Of a stretch of DNA of 64,000 nt, positions 40,047 to 47,976 are shown one piece after another. Source of the DNA: Streptomyces sedi. Lineage in GTDB: Bacteria > Actinomycetota > Actinomycetes > Streptomycetales > Streptomycetaceae. The notes under the pieces were generated by a model that was not told the DNA's origin, did not search any database, and saw only the letters and a list, made by a program, of their open reading frames with translations. A program made the position numbers and the translations under genes. Each line of letters starts with the position of its first letter. Positions within the stretch are counted from its first letter, which is position 1. The stretch covers positions 1-64,000 of the forward strand of contig NZ_VDGT01000018.1 in assembly GCF_006335015.1 (NCBI RefSeq), written 5' to 3'.

Positions 40047-41714
40047 TCAGGACTGTTCGTCGCGCAGCCGCTGGTACCAGTCGCGCAGGTCGTCGCCGCC
40101 GTTGCGCCGCCACTCGGCGACCGCGCCCCGCATGTCGCCGAGCGAGCGGCGCCCGCGCACCACGTCGTCCTCCAGGTCCTCGAACTGGTCGTTGAGGTTG
40201 GTGAACCGGTCCGGCTCCTGGATCTGCCGGCCGAAGAAGATCGACTCCCGCACCAGCGGCATCTGCCGCCGCATCCAGCCGGTCCAGTCCTCGACCAGCT
40301 GGGGCACGTCGGAGGCGGCGACCACGTGCCCGGGGGAGGCGAGGAAGACGTAGGTGTCGGGGACCACCTCGGTCTCGCCCTGAGGGGTGCGGACGCGCTG
40401 CTCGCCCTCGACGGTGTGGTGGACGCCCTCCACGCCGTAGGTGCGCAGCAGGTTCTCGCGGGTGCCGTAGGGCGCGGCGCAGTAGTTGGCGATCTCCAGC
40501 GCCTCGCGGACCCGGTCCTCCGGGAGGTTCTTGTTGAGGAACGTCCACAGGCTGGAGCCGTTGCCCGCGTAGAGCACGGGGTCCTCGCCGCCGGCGCCGA
40601 AGAAGTCGAACGCGTTCATCCGGAAGTCCGGGTTGGAGGTGCGCTGTTCGGTGAGGGTGCTGTGCCAGACGCCCTGCCCCTGGTTGAACATCAGCGACTC
40701 GCCCGAGGTGAAGCGGACCAGCGCGTCGCCCTGGTTGGCGACGCCGTCGGGGTGGACCACGCCGGCGTCGAAGAGCTTCCGGGTCCAGTCCAGCGCCTCC
40801 AGATAGGCGTCCGTCTCGAAGCGGTTGACCAGCCGGCCGTCGACCTCCTCCCAGTACTGCGGCTTGTCGGGGAGCACGCCGTGGATGATGAACGCCGACC
40901 ACTTCATGTCCTCGCAGGCCCAGACGCGGTTGCGGGCCGAGGTGACGTCCCGGCAGAAGGAGAGGAACTCCTCGGCGTCGGTGGGGACCTCCCAGCCGTT
41001 CTCCTCGAAGAGGTCCTGCCGGTAGAACGGGATCACGCCGCCGATCGGCGGGGCCGGCATCGGCAGGCCGCGCAGCGCGCCGCCGAAGATCGCCGGCTCC
41101 CAGGCGGCGGTGGGGATGGCGGCCAGGTTGGGGTAGTCGAGGACCTTGTCGCCGGAGAGATAGGGGCCGAGGTCGGCGAAGCGGCTGTCGATGGCCCTCG
41201 GTATCTGGCCCTGGAGCTCCCAGCCGGGCACGCACACCAGGTCGGGTATGTCGCTGCCGGCGAGCACGGCGCCCAGCTTCTCGCCGTAGGTGTTGCCGTC
41301 CTGGGTCTGCCAGTTGATCCGGACGCCGATGGCCTCGTCCATCGCGGTCCAGTAGGCGTTGCCCGCCTCGGGCGGGGTGCCCCACAGCGGGCTCATCACG
41401 CGGAACTCGCCGCCGGAGCCGCGTGGTTCGGGGACGGTCACGCCCAGCTCGTCGGTGGGGATGAACGAGGTGTAGCCGGGGCTGGCGCCGTTCTCCCCCG
41501 CGATGTCGGGCTCGACGGCGACGTCGGAGGCGCGGTAGGTCGGCAGGATGCTCCGCAGGTCGGCCTCGGCGACCGTGCCTCCCTCCCCGCCGCCACCGCC
41601 GCCGTCGGAACCGCAGGCGGTGAGCAGGGGGATGCCGCCGGCGGTGACCGCCGCTGCCGCGGCCGTCGAGGCGAGGAAACGTCTCCTACTGGGTGCAGAG
41701 GGGGAGTTCGACAT
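40047..41714 (-). CDS. Extracellular solute-binding lipoprotein (LipO/YtcQ type)
   Basis: A 555-residue lipoprotein. The signal has S9-R10-R11-R12-F-L, a Tat-like motif, and lipobox L31-T-A-C34, followed by a Gly-rich linker. The mature domain has the large family-1 binding-protein fold (SPLWGTPPEAGNAYWTAMDEAIG, IPDLVCVPGW, GLPMPAPPIGGVIPFYRQDLFEENGWEVP). It captures the sugar for the two permeases. The ATG at 41714 follows CTGGAGGG; the ORF extends to 41756 but runs towards the operator. It is the first gene of the operon, about 45 bases below operator O3. Confidence 0.93.
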   Translation of the reverse strand: MSNSPSAPSRRRFLASTAAAAAVTAGGIPLLTACGSDGGGGGGEGGTVAEADLRSILPTYRASDVAVEPDIAGENGASPGYTSFIPTDELGVTVPEPRGSGGEFRVMSPLWGTPPEAGNAYWTAMDEAIGVRINWQTQDGNTYGEKLGAVLAGSDIPDLVCVPGWELQGQIPRAIDSRFADLGPYLSGDKVLDYPNLAAIPTAAWEPAIFGGALRGLPMPAPPIGGVIPFYRQDLFEENGWEVPTDAEEFLSFCRDVTSARNRVWACEDMKWSAFIIHGVLPDKPQYWEEVDGRLVNRFETDAYLEALDWTRKLFDAGVVHPDGVANQGDALVRFTSGESLMFNQGQGVWHSTLTEQRTSNPDFRMNAFDFFGAGGEDPVLYAGNGSSLWTFLNKNLPEDRVREALEIANYCAAPYGTRENLLRTYGVEGVHHTVEGEQRVRTPQGETEVVPDTYVFLASPGHVVAASDVPQLVEDWTGWMRRQMPLVRESIFFGRQIQEPDRFTNLNDQFEDLEDDVVRGRRSLGDMRGAVAEWRRNGGDDLRDWYQRLRDEQS

Positions 41715-41759
41715 GCGGAAAACCCTCCAGAGGCTCGGCGCCACGCTGACATGCACGGG

Positions 41760-41773
41760 TCGAAGCGCTTCGA
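41760..41773. promoter_or_regulatory. LacI-type operator O3
   Basis: TCGAAGCGCTTCGA is a perfect 14-bp palindrome with the same core as O1 and O2. It lies directly after the predicted start point of the leftward transporter operon, where bound repressor would block initiation. Confidence 0.8.
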
Positions 41774-41783
41774 TGTTGCGAGG

Positions 41784-41812
41784 AGGTTAAGACCCGTCAG
41801 CGGGGCGCACAA
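41784..41812 (-). promoter_or_regulatory. Predicted promoter of the transporter-GH42-GH12 operon
   Basis: On the minus strand TTGTGC (41812-41807) and TAACCT (41789-41784) are 17 bases apart. The predicted start, near 41777, is next to operator O3. The rest of the 41715-42081 interval has no gene; it is a divergent control region with two promoters and two operators. Confidence 0.5.
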
Positions 41813-41900
41813 CCCCCGCTTCCGAGAAACTTGTGGGACCGCTCCCGCGGCTTCAGCACTGAGGAAAGTCACCTTCCAACCGCCGTGCGCGGCACGGGTC

Positions 41901-41930
41901 TTGACACGGAGTGGGCGGCAAACCGAGCAT
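41901..41930 (+). promoter_or_regulatory. Predicted promoter of the GH3 gene
   Basis: A perfect -35 TTGACA (41901-41906) is followed after 18 bases by GAGCAT (41925-41930), a weak -10. The weak -10 ends where operator O4 begins. The predicted leader to the GTG at 42082 is about 145 bases. Confidence 0.45.
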
Positions 41931-41943
41931 CGAAGCGCTTCGA
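41930..41943. promoter_or_regulatory. LacI-type operator O4
   Basis: TCGAAGCGCTTCGA, identical to O3 over all 14 bases, touches the -10 box of the GH3 promoter. O3 and O4 are 170 bases apart and lie between the two divergent units, so one repressor could control both. Confidence 0.8.
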
Positions 41944-42081
41944 ATTCCCCGCCCGCGCCCTGCCGTCGCCACGCCGTCGCCCCGCCCCCGGCCCGCTTCC
42001 CGCCACCCGGCGGCGGGCCGTTCCCGGCGGAGCGCGCCCGTCGTCGGCCACCCCCGCCGCACCTGCCGAAGGACCAACCCT

Positions 42082-44937
42082 GTGACTGCCCAGCGACCGC
42101 CGTTCCGGGACCCCGCGCTCTCCGTCGAGCGGCGCGTCGCCGACCTGCTGGGCCGCCTCACGCTGCCCGAGCGGACAGCGATGCTGCACCAGTACGCGCC
42201 GGCCGTCGAACGGCTCGGGCTCGCCGCGTTCCGCACCGGGCAGGAGGCGCTGCACGGCGTCGCCTGGAGGGGCGAGGCCACGGTCTTCCCGCAGGCCGTC
42301 GGCCTCGGCGCGAGCTGGAACGCGGAGCTGGTCCGCCGGGTCGGGGAGGCCGTCGGCCGCGAGGTCAGGGCGATGCGCGCGGCCGACCCCCGGGTGGGGC
42401 TCAACGTCTGGTCCCCCACCGTCAACCTGCTGCGCCACCCGCTGTGGGGCCGCAACGAGGAGGGCTACGCCGAGGACACGCTGCTCACCGCCGAACTGGC
42501 CACCGCCTACACCCGCGGCCTGGCCGGCGACCACCCCACCTATCTGCGCACCGCCCCCGTGCTCAAGCACTGGATCGCCCACAACCACGAGGTGGACCGG
42601 GACACCGCCAGCACCTCCGTGCGGGCACGGGTGCTGCGCGAGTACGAGCTGCCCGCGTTCGCCGGGCCGCTGCGCGCGGGCGGCGCGGTGGGCCTGATGC
42701 CCGCGTACAACCTGGTCAACGGCCGCCCCAACCATCTCTCCCCGCTGCTGGACGAGGCGCGCGGCTGGAGCGCGGCGCCGGTGCTGGTCTGCTCCGACGC
42801 CGGGGCGCCCTCCCTCATCGCCGGCGCCCAGGGGTATCTCCCCGACCACGCCGCCGGGTTGGCCGCCGCGCTGCGCGCCGGCGTCGACAGCTTCACCGAC
42901 CACGGCGAGGACCCGGGGCCGACCGTCGCGCGGCTGACCGAGGCACTGGAACGCGGGCTGATCGACGAGGCGGACATCGACCGCGCGGCCGGCCGGCTGC
43001 TGGCGACGCGGTTCCGGCTGGGCGAGTTCGACCCGGACCTCGACCCGTTCCCCGCCGAGGCCGCCCACGACACCGCCGAGCACCGTGAGTTGGCGCTGCG
43101 GGCCGCCGAGCAGTCCGTGGTCCTGCTGCGCAACGACGGGCTGCTGCCGCTGGCACCCGGCAGCTCGGTGGCGGTGCTCGGGCCGCTGGCCGACGAGGTG
43201 AAGCTCGACTGGTACAGCGGCGAACCGCCGCACCGGGTCAGCCCGTTGAACGGACTGCGCGACCACCCGGCGATCGGCCGGGTGACCTGGGAGGACGGCG
43301 CCTACCTGGTGCTGCTGCGCGCCGGGGACTCCTGGGTGCGCGTGCCCCGGGCGCGCACGCCGGCGCGTGCCGCCTCGGGGCCCGCCGGCGCGTTCGACCC
43401 GGCGCTGCTCCCCGGGCGCACCGATCTGCCGCCGCTCACCGTCGGGCCGCGGGAGCAGGCCACCGAGCTGCGGCTCGTCGACTGGGGCGGCGGGGCGGTG
43501 ACGCTGGCCGCGCCGGACGGCCGCTATCTGTCGGTCGCCGAGGACGGCCTGCTGCGGGCCTCCGCCGAGCAGCCGGGCGGCTGGATCGTGCGCGAGGTGT
43601 TCACCTGGGTGCCCCACGGCGAGGGTCACCTCCTGGTCCATCGAGCGAGCGGCCTCCCGGTGGTGGTCGCCGCCGAGGGGCTGAAGGTTGCCGCCGCGCC
43701 CGACACCCCCGGCACGGAGTTCCGGGTGGAGACACTCTCCGACGGCGTCCGCGCGGTCGCCGAGGCCGCGGCCGGCTCCGACGTGGCGGTGCTGGTGCTG
43801 GGCAACGACCCGCACATCAACGGGCGGGAGACCGAGGACCGGACCACCCTGACCCTGCCGCCCGCGCAGGAGGCGCTGTGGCGCGCCGCGCACGCCGCCA
43901 ACCCGCGCACGGTCCTCGTGCTGGTCTCCTCCTACCCGTACGCCGTCCCCGAGGCCGACGCCGCGCTGCCGGCGCTGCTGTGGACCGCGCACGGCGGGCA
44001 GGCCGCGGGCACCGCGCTCGCGCGGGTGCTGACCGGCGACGTCTCACCGGCCGGGCGGCTGCCGCAGACCTGGTACGCGCACGACGGCGACCTCCCCGAG
44101 ATCCGCGACCACGACCTGATCACCGCGCGCTCCACCTATCTGTACTTCGACGGCGAGCCGCTGTACCCGTTCGGGCACGGCCTGTCCTACACCCGCTTCG
44201 AGCAGACCGGGCTGACCGTGGCCGAGGAGGACCCCGGGGCGTTCGTCGCGCGGCTTACGGTGACCAACGTGGGCGAGCGCGCCGGCGAGGAGGTGGTCCA
44301 GCTGTACGCGTCCGCCGTCAACCCCCGACTCCCGCGCCCGCACCGCTGGTTGGTGGCGTTCGCCCGGGTGGCGCTGGGGCCCGGCGAACGGCGGACCGTC
44401 ACCCTGCGCGCCCCGCTGGCCCAGGCGCTCGGGCACTGGGACGTGGCGCACGCGCGGTGGACGACGGCGCCCGGCGACTACCGGTTCGAGGCCGGCGCCT
44501 CCAGCCGGGACATCCGCTGCGTGACCCGGTGGCGCGTCGCCGGCGAGCCGGCCGGGCCGCGCCCGGTCCGCCGACGCGGGCTGCGCGCCGCCGACTTCGA
44601 CGAGGTGGCGGGCGCCGAGCTGGTCGACCTCACGCCGCGCGAGGGGGACGCGGTCGCACCCCGCGGCGGCGGTGGCACGGCCGAGCTCCACTACCTCGAC
44701 TGCGACCTGGGCGACGGCGTCGCCGAGTTGACGGTGCACGCGGCGGCCACGGGATCGGGCGGCGCGGTGACCGTGGCGCTGGGCGGCACCGAGGCCACGG
44801 CCGAGGTGCCCGCCGGCAACGACCGCTACGCCTACCGGCCGCTGCCGCTGAGGCTGCCGCGGCCGGTGGCGGGGGTGACCGGGCTGCGCCTCACGCTGGC
44901 CGGTCCGGTGCGGGTGGGCAGGCTGGAGTTCGGCTGA
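42082..44937 (+). CDS. GH3 glycosidase with an inserted beta-rich domain and CBM6-like tail
   Basis: A 951-residue intracellular enzyme with no signal peptide. Order: GH3 N-terminal barrel (residues 15-310) with KHWIAHNHE and candidate nucleophile D239 in LVCSDAGAP; first part of GH3_C (VAVLGPLADEVKLDWYSGEPP); an insertion of about 150 residues (400-555) with a fascin/beta-trefoil-like stretch (VTLAAPDGRYLSVAEDGLLRA); the rest of GH3_C (VLVLGNDPHINGRE); a fibronectin-III-like domain (VTNVGERAGEEVVQLYAS); and a final beta-sandwich ending VRVGRLEFG, resembling CBM6. GH3 enzymes release glucose, xylose or arabinose from non-reducing ends. The GTG at 42082 follows GAAGGA. It is divergent from the transporter operon and shares its operators. 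Confidence 0.9.
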   Translation: MTAQRPPFRDPALSVERRVADLLGRLTLPERTAMLHQYAPAVERLGLAAFRTGQEALHGVAWRGEATVFPQAVGLGASWNAELVRRVGEAVGREVRAMRAADPRVGLNVWSPTVNLLRHPLWGRNEEGYAEDTLLTAELATAYTRGLAGDHPTYLRTAPVLKHWIAHNHEVDRDTASTSVRARVLREYELPAFAGPLRAGGAVGLMPAYNLVNGRPNHLSPLLDEARGWSAAPVLVCSDAGAPSLIAGAQGYLPDHAAGLAAALRAGVDSFTDHGEDPGPTVARLTEALERGLIDEADIDRAAGRLLATRFRLGEFDPDLDPFPAEAAHDTAEHRELALRAAEQSVVLLRNDGLLPLAPGSSVAVLGPLADEVKLDWYSGEPPHRVSPLNGLRDHPAIGRVTWEDGAYLVLLRAGDSWVRVPRARTPARAASGPAGAFDPALLPGRTDLPPLTVGPREQATELRLVDWGGGAVTLAAPDGRYLSVAEDGLLRASAEQPGGWIVREVFTWVPHGEGHLLVHRASGLPVVVAAEGLKVAAAPDTPGTEFRVETLSDGVRAVAEAAAGSDVAVLVLGNDPHINGRETEDRTTLTLPPAQEALWRAAHAANPRTVLVLVSSYPYAVPEADAALPALLWTAHGGQAAGTALARVLTGDVSPAGRLPQTWYAHDGDLPEIRDHDLITARSTYLYFDGEPLYPFGHGLSYTRFEQTGLTVAEEDPGAFVARLTVTNVGERAGEEVVQLYASAVNPRLPRPHRWLVAFARVALGPGERRTVTLRAPLAQALGHWDVAHARWTTAPGDYRFEAGASSRDIRCVTRWRVAGEPAGPRPVRRRGLRAADFDEVAGAELVDLTPREGDAVAPRGGGGTAELHYLDCDLGDGVAELTVHAAATGSGGAVTVALGGTEATAEVPAGNDRYAYRPLPLRLPRPVAGVTGLRLTLAGPVRVGRLEFG

Positions 44938-44966
44938 CCGCGCGGGGGCGGATAGAGTGCCCGGCG

Positions 44967-46016
44967 ATGGACGCCACGCACGAGTACGCTTTTCTCCTCC
45001 TCCCCTCGCACAACCGGGTCTACGCCCAGGACTCCGGGCGGCTGACCCGCGCCGAGCTGCTGGTCCTCGACGAGGCGGTGCTCGGCGGGCGGATCGAGGA
45101 GGTCGAGGAGCGCACGCTGGGCGGCGTGCGCTACCTGACTTTCCGCGCGCCCCGCCTGGAGGGCGAGGCGCTCGCCCAACTCGCCAATCTCTCCGGGCTC
45201 TACGCCCTCTTCGAGCGGAACGGCGAGACGCTGACCCCGGTGACCGTGGAACGGCTCGACCGGTTCCCCGACGATCTGATCACCATCCAGAAGTATGTGG
45301 GCAAGACCAACGAGGACTTCACGAAGCTGCTGCTCAACGTGACCGCGTTCTCCTGCGCCCGCCCCGAACGGCTGCTCACCGGCGGGCTGCGGGTCCTCGA
45401 CCCGCTCTGCGGCCGGGGCACCACGCTCAACCAGGCGCTGATGTACGGGCTGGACGCGGCCGGGGTCGAACGGGACGCGAAGAGCTTCGACGCCTACCAG
45501 AACTTCTTCCGGCAGTGGCTGAAGAACAGCCGGATCAAGCACCGCGCGGACGTGGGGCCGGTCCGGCGCCACCACCGCACGGTGGGCCGGCGGATGGCCG
45601 TCACCCTTGGCGTCGACAAGGAGCGCTACCGCGCCGGCGAGACCATCGACGTCACCGCCGTCCAGGCGGACACCACGGCGGCCGGCGACTTCTTCTCAGC
45701 GGGCTCGTTCGACCTGATCGTGACGGACGCCCCCTACGGGGTGCAGCACGGCAGCCGGGGCCGGGACGCGGGCGGGCCGGCGCTGAGCCGCAGCCCGCTG
45801 CCGCTGCTGGCCGACGCGCTGCCGGGGTGGGCGCGGCTGCTGCGGCCGGGCGGGGCGATCGGGATCTCCTGGAACACGCACGTCGCGAAACGGTCCGAAC
45901 TGACGGCGCTGCTCGCCGAGTCGGGCTTCCGGGTCCTGGACTCGGAGCCGTATCTGGGCTTCGCCCACCGCGTCGACCAGGCCATCACGCGGGATCTCGT
46001 GGTGGCGGTGAAGTAG
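44967..46016 (+). CDS. TRM11-family SAM-dependent methyltransferase
   Basis: A 349-residue protein. The C-terminal Rossmann methyltransferase has RVLDPLCGRGTTLNQALMYGLDAAGVE (motif I) and FDLIVTDAPYGVQHG, the N/DPPY-type active site, here DAPY, of TRM11/RlmL-like RNA guanine-N2 methyltransferases. The N-terminal 130 residues carry no recognised THUMP domain. An RNA target is likely but not shown. The ATG at 44967 has no clear ribosome site. It starts 29 bases after the GH3 stop but is probably unrelated in function. Confidence 0.85.
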   Translation: MDATHEYAFLLLPSHNRVYAQDSGRLTRAELLVLDEAVLGGRIEEVEERTLGGVRYLTFRAPRLEGEALAQLANLSGLYALFERNGETLTPVTVERLDRFPDDLITIQKYVGKTNEDFTKLLLNVTAFSCARPERLLTGGLRVLDPLCGRGTTLNQALMYGLDAAGVERDAKSFDAYQNFFRQWLKNSRIKHRADVGPVRRHHRTVGRRMAVTLGVDKERYRAGETIDVTAVQADTTAAGDFFSAGSFDLIVTDAPYGVQHGSRGRDAGGPALSRSPLPLLADALPGWARLLRPGGAIGISWNTHVAKRSELTALLAESGFRVLDSEPYLGFAHRVDQAITRDLVVAVK

Positions 46017-46100
46017 CCCCCGACGGGTTTCCCTCCTTCCCGGACGACCACCCACCCGGCCGGTGCGGCACGGTGGTCGCCCTCCCCCGCCACCCGCCCA

Positions 46101-46121
46101 GGGACGCGGGGAACTGCGCGA
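46101..46121 (+). repeat. Imperfect single copy of the GGAACTGCGCGA repeat element
   Basis: GGGACGCGGGGAACTGCGCG plus A differs at one base from the arm of the nearby 21-bp hairpin (46245-46265). It is one of nine copies of this element in the window. The rest of 46017-46325 contains no gene. Confidence 0.75.
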
Positions 46122-46201
46122 GCAACCCACCACCGGGCCGCGGACGACACCCCACACAAGCCACGCACGTGAGCAGTCGTCCTCCCCCCGCCACACAGCA
46201 T

Positions 46202-46265
46202 TCGCGCAGTTCCCCGCGCCCCCAAGCCGCCCACCGGCGTCAAAGGGGCGCGGGGAACTGCGCGA
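46202..46265. terminator. 21-bp perfect hairpin between convergent genes, built from a dispersed repeat
   Basis: The arm TCGCGCAGTTCCCCGCGCCC plus C (46202-46222) is followed after 22 bases by its exact reverse complement (46245-46265). It lies between convergent stop codons at 46016 and 46326, so it is well placed to stop transcription from both sides. The same 21-mer occurs, as one arm only, in every unit of the array at 4959-5643. Confidence 0.75.
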
Positions 46266-46325
46266 CCAGCCGACCACCGGGGCGAGGACGACACCCCGCC
46301 CAGGCCGGCAAGGCCCCCGCGGCAG

Positions 46326-47780
46326 CTAGAGATCGAGGCCGGTCAGGACCATCACCCGTTCGTAGGTGTAGTCCTCCATCGCGAACCGCACCCCCTCCCG
46401 CCCGACGCCCGACTGCTTGACGCCGCCGTACGGCATCTGGTCCGCGCGGTAGGACGGCACGTCGCCGACGACCACGCCACCGACCTCCAGCGCCCGGTGG
46501 GCGCGGAACGCGGCCTGGAGGTCGTGGGTGAAGACGCCGGCCTGGAGGCCGAAGGTCGAGTCGTTGGCGGCGGCGAACGCGGCGGCCTCGTCGGGGACGC
46601 TGGTCACCGACAGGACCGGCCCGAACACCTCGTCGCAGGCGATCCTCGCGTCCGCCGGCACGTCGGCCAGCACCGTCGGCGCGTAGCTCGCGCCGTCCCT
46701 GGTACCGCCCGTCAGCACCCGCGCGCCGCCGGCGACGGCCTCCCGGACCCAGTCCTCCACGCGCCGCGCCGCGTCCTCGCTGACCAGCGGGCCGACGTCG
46801 GTCGCCGGGTCCGAGGGGTCCCCGGTGACCAGCGCCTCGACGGCGGCGACCAGCCGTTCCACCAGCCGGTCGTGGACGGTGGAGTCCGCGATCACCCGCT
46901 GGACCGCGATGCAGGACTGCCCCGCCTGGTAGTTGGCGAAGGTCGCGATGCGCCCGGCCGCCCAGTCGAGGTCGGCGTCCGAGCCGTAGTCGCCGAGCAC
47001 CACGGCGGCTCCGTTGCCGCCCAGTTCCAGCGTGACCCGCTTGCGCGGCACGGAGTCCCTGATGGACCAGCCGACCGGCACCGAGCCGGTGAACGAGATG
47101 ATCGGCAGCCGCTCGTCCTGGACCAGCGCCGGCATCGCGTCGTTGGGCACCGGCAGCACGCTGAACGCGCCGGCCGGCAGCTCCGTCTCGGCCAGCACCT
47201 CGCCGAGCAGCAGCGCCGACAGGGGCGTGGCGGGCGCCGGCTTGAGCAGGATGGGGGCGCCGGCGGCCAGCGCGGGCGCGACCTTGTGGGCGCAGAGGTT
47301 GAGCGGGAAGTTGAACGGCGCGATGCCCAGCACCGGACCGTAGGGCACCCGGCGGGTCAGCGCCAGCCTGCCGGTGCCGCCCGCGTCGGCGTCCAGCCGC
47401 TGCGCGGTGCCGCCGTTGAACCGCCGCGCCTCGTCGGCGGCCCAGCGGAAGACGGACAGGCAGCGCGCCACCTCGACCGTGGCCCACTTCATCGGCTTGC
47501 CGTTCTCCGCCGAGATCAGCTCGGCCAACTCCTCGGCGCGCGCGGCCAGCCGCTCCCGCGCGTGGTCCAGCGCGCCGGCCCGCACATGGGCCGGGCTCGC
47601 GGCGAACTCCGGCGCGACCCGCGCCGCCGCCGCCACCGCCTCCTCGGTCTGCTCGGCGGTGGGCACCGACACCACGCCCACCGTCCGACCGTCCCAGGGG
47701 GAGGTGACCTCCAGGGTGTGCTCGCCGCGCGCCGCGCGGCCCGCCAGCCAGAACGCCTGTGGGGATGTGGCTTTCGTCAT
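46326..47780 (-). CDS. NAD(P)-dependent aldehyde dehydrogenase
   Basis: A 484-residue member of the aldehyde dehydrogenase family. The cofactor region is GIAPFNFPLNL, with LLKPAPATPLSA and FTGSVPVGWSI. The active-site glutamate is in VTLELGGNGAAVVL, and the catalytic cysteine is in YQAGQSCIAVQRV. The C-terminal MPYGGVKQSGVGREGVRFAMEDYT is normal. I chose the ATG at 47780, after GGGAAGGAC; the frame to 47942 is non-coding. The substrate is not determined. The PucR-type regulator upstream and gabT nearby suggest amine or semialdehyde oxidation. Confidence 0.92.
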   Translation of the reverse strand: MTKATSPQAFWLAGRAARGEHTLEVTSPWDGRTVGVVSVPTAEQTEEAVAAAARVAPEFAASPAHVRAGALDHARERLAARAEELAELISAENGKPMKWATVEVARCLSVFRWAADEARRFNGGTAQRLDADAGGTGRLALTRRVPYGPVLGIAPFNFPLNLCAHKVAPALAAGAPILLKPAPATPLSALLLGEVLAETELPAGAFSVLPVPNDAMPALVQDERLPIISFTGSVPVGWSIRDSVPRKRVTLELGGNGAAVVLGDYGSDADLDWAAGRIATFANYQAGQSCIAVQRVIADSTVHDRLVERLVAAVEALVTGDPSDPATDVGPLVSEDAARRVEDWVREAVAGGARVLTGGTRDGASYAPTVLADVPADARIACDEVFGPVLSVTSVPDEAAAFAAANDSTFGLQAGVFTHDLQAAFRAHRALEVGGVVVGDVPSYRADQMPYGGVKQSGVGREGVRFAMEDYTYERVMVLTGLDL

Positions 47781-47976
47781 CGCGGTCCGTCCTTCCCAGC
47801 TCCGGGGACTTCCAGGCGGACGAGGGCCACGGCGGGCCACCCGCCCGCACCCACCGTAGGGGTTCGGCGCCGCGCGGAGCCTTGTCCGCTTCGTAGCGGC
47901 GCGGCGGGCGGGCACGCCATTTGGTAGCGGTGCGCGGCCCACCGCCTGGCGCCAACGGGGAGCGCCGCGCGCCCCG

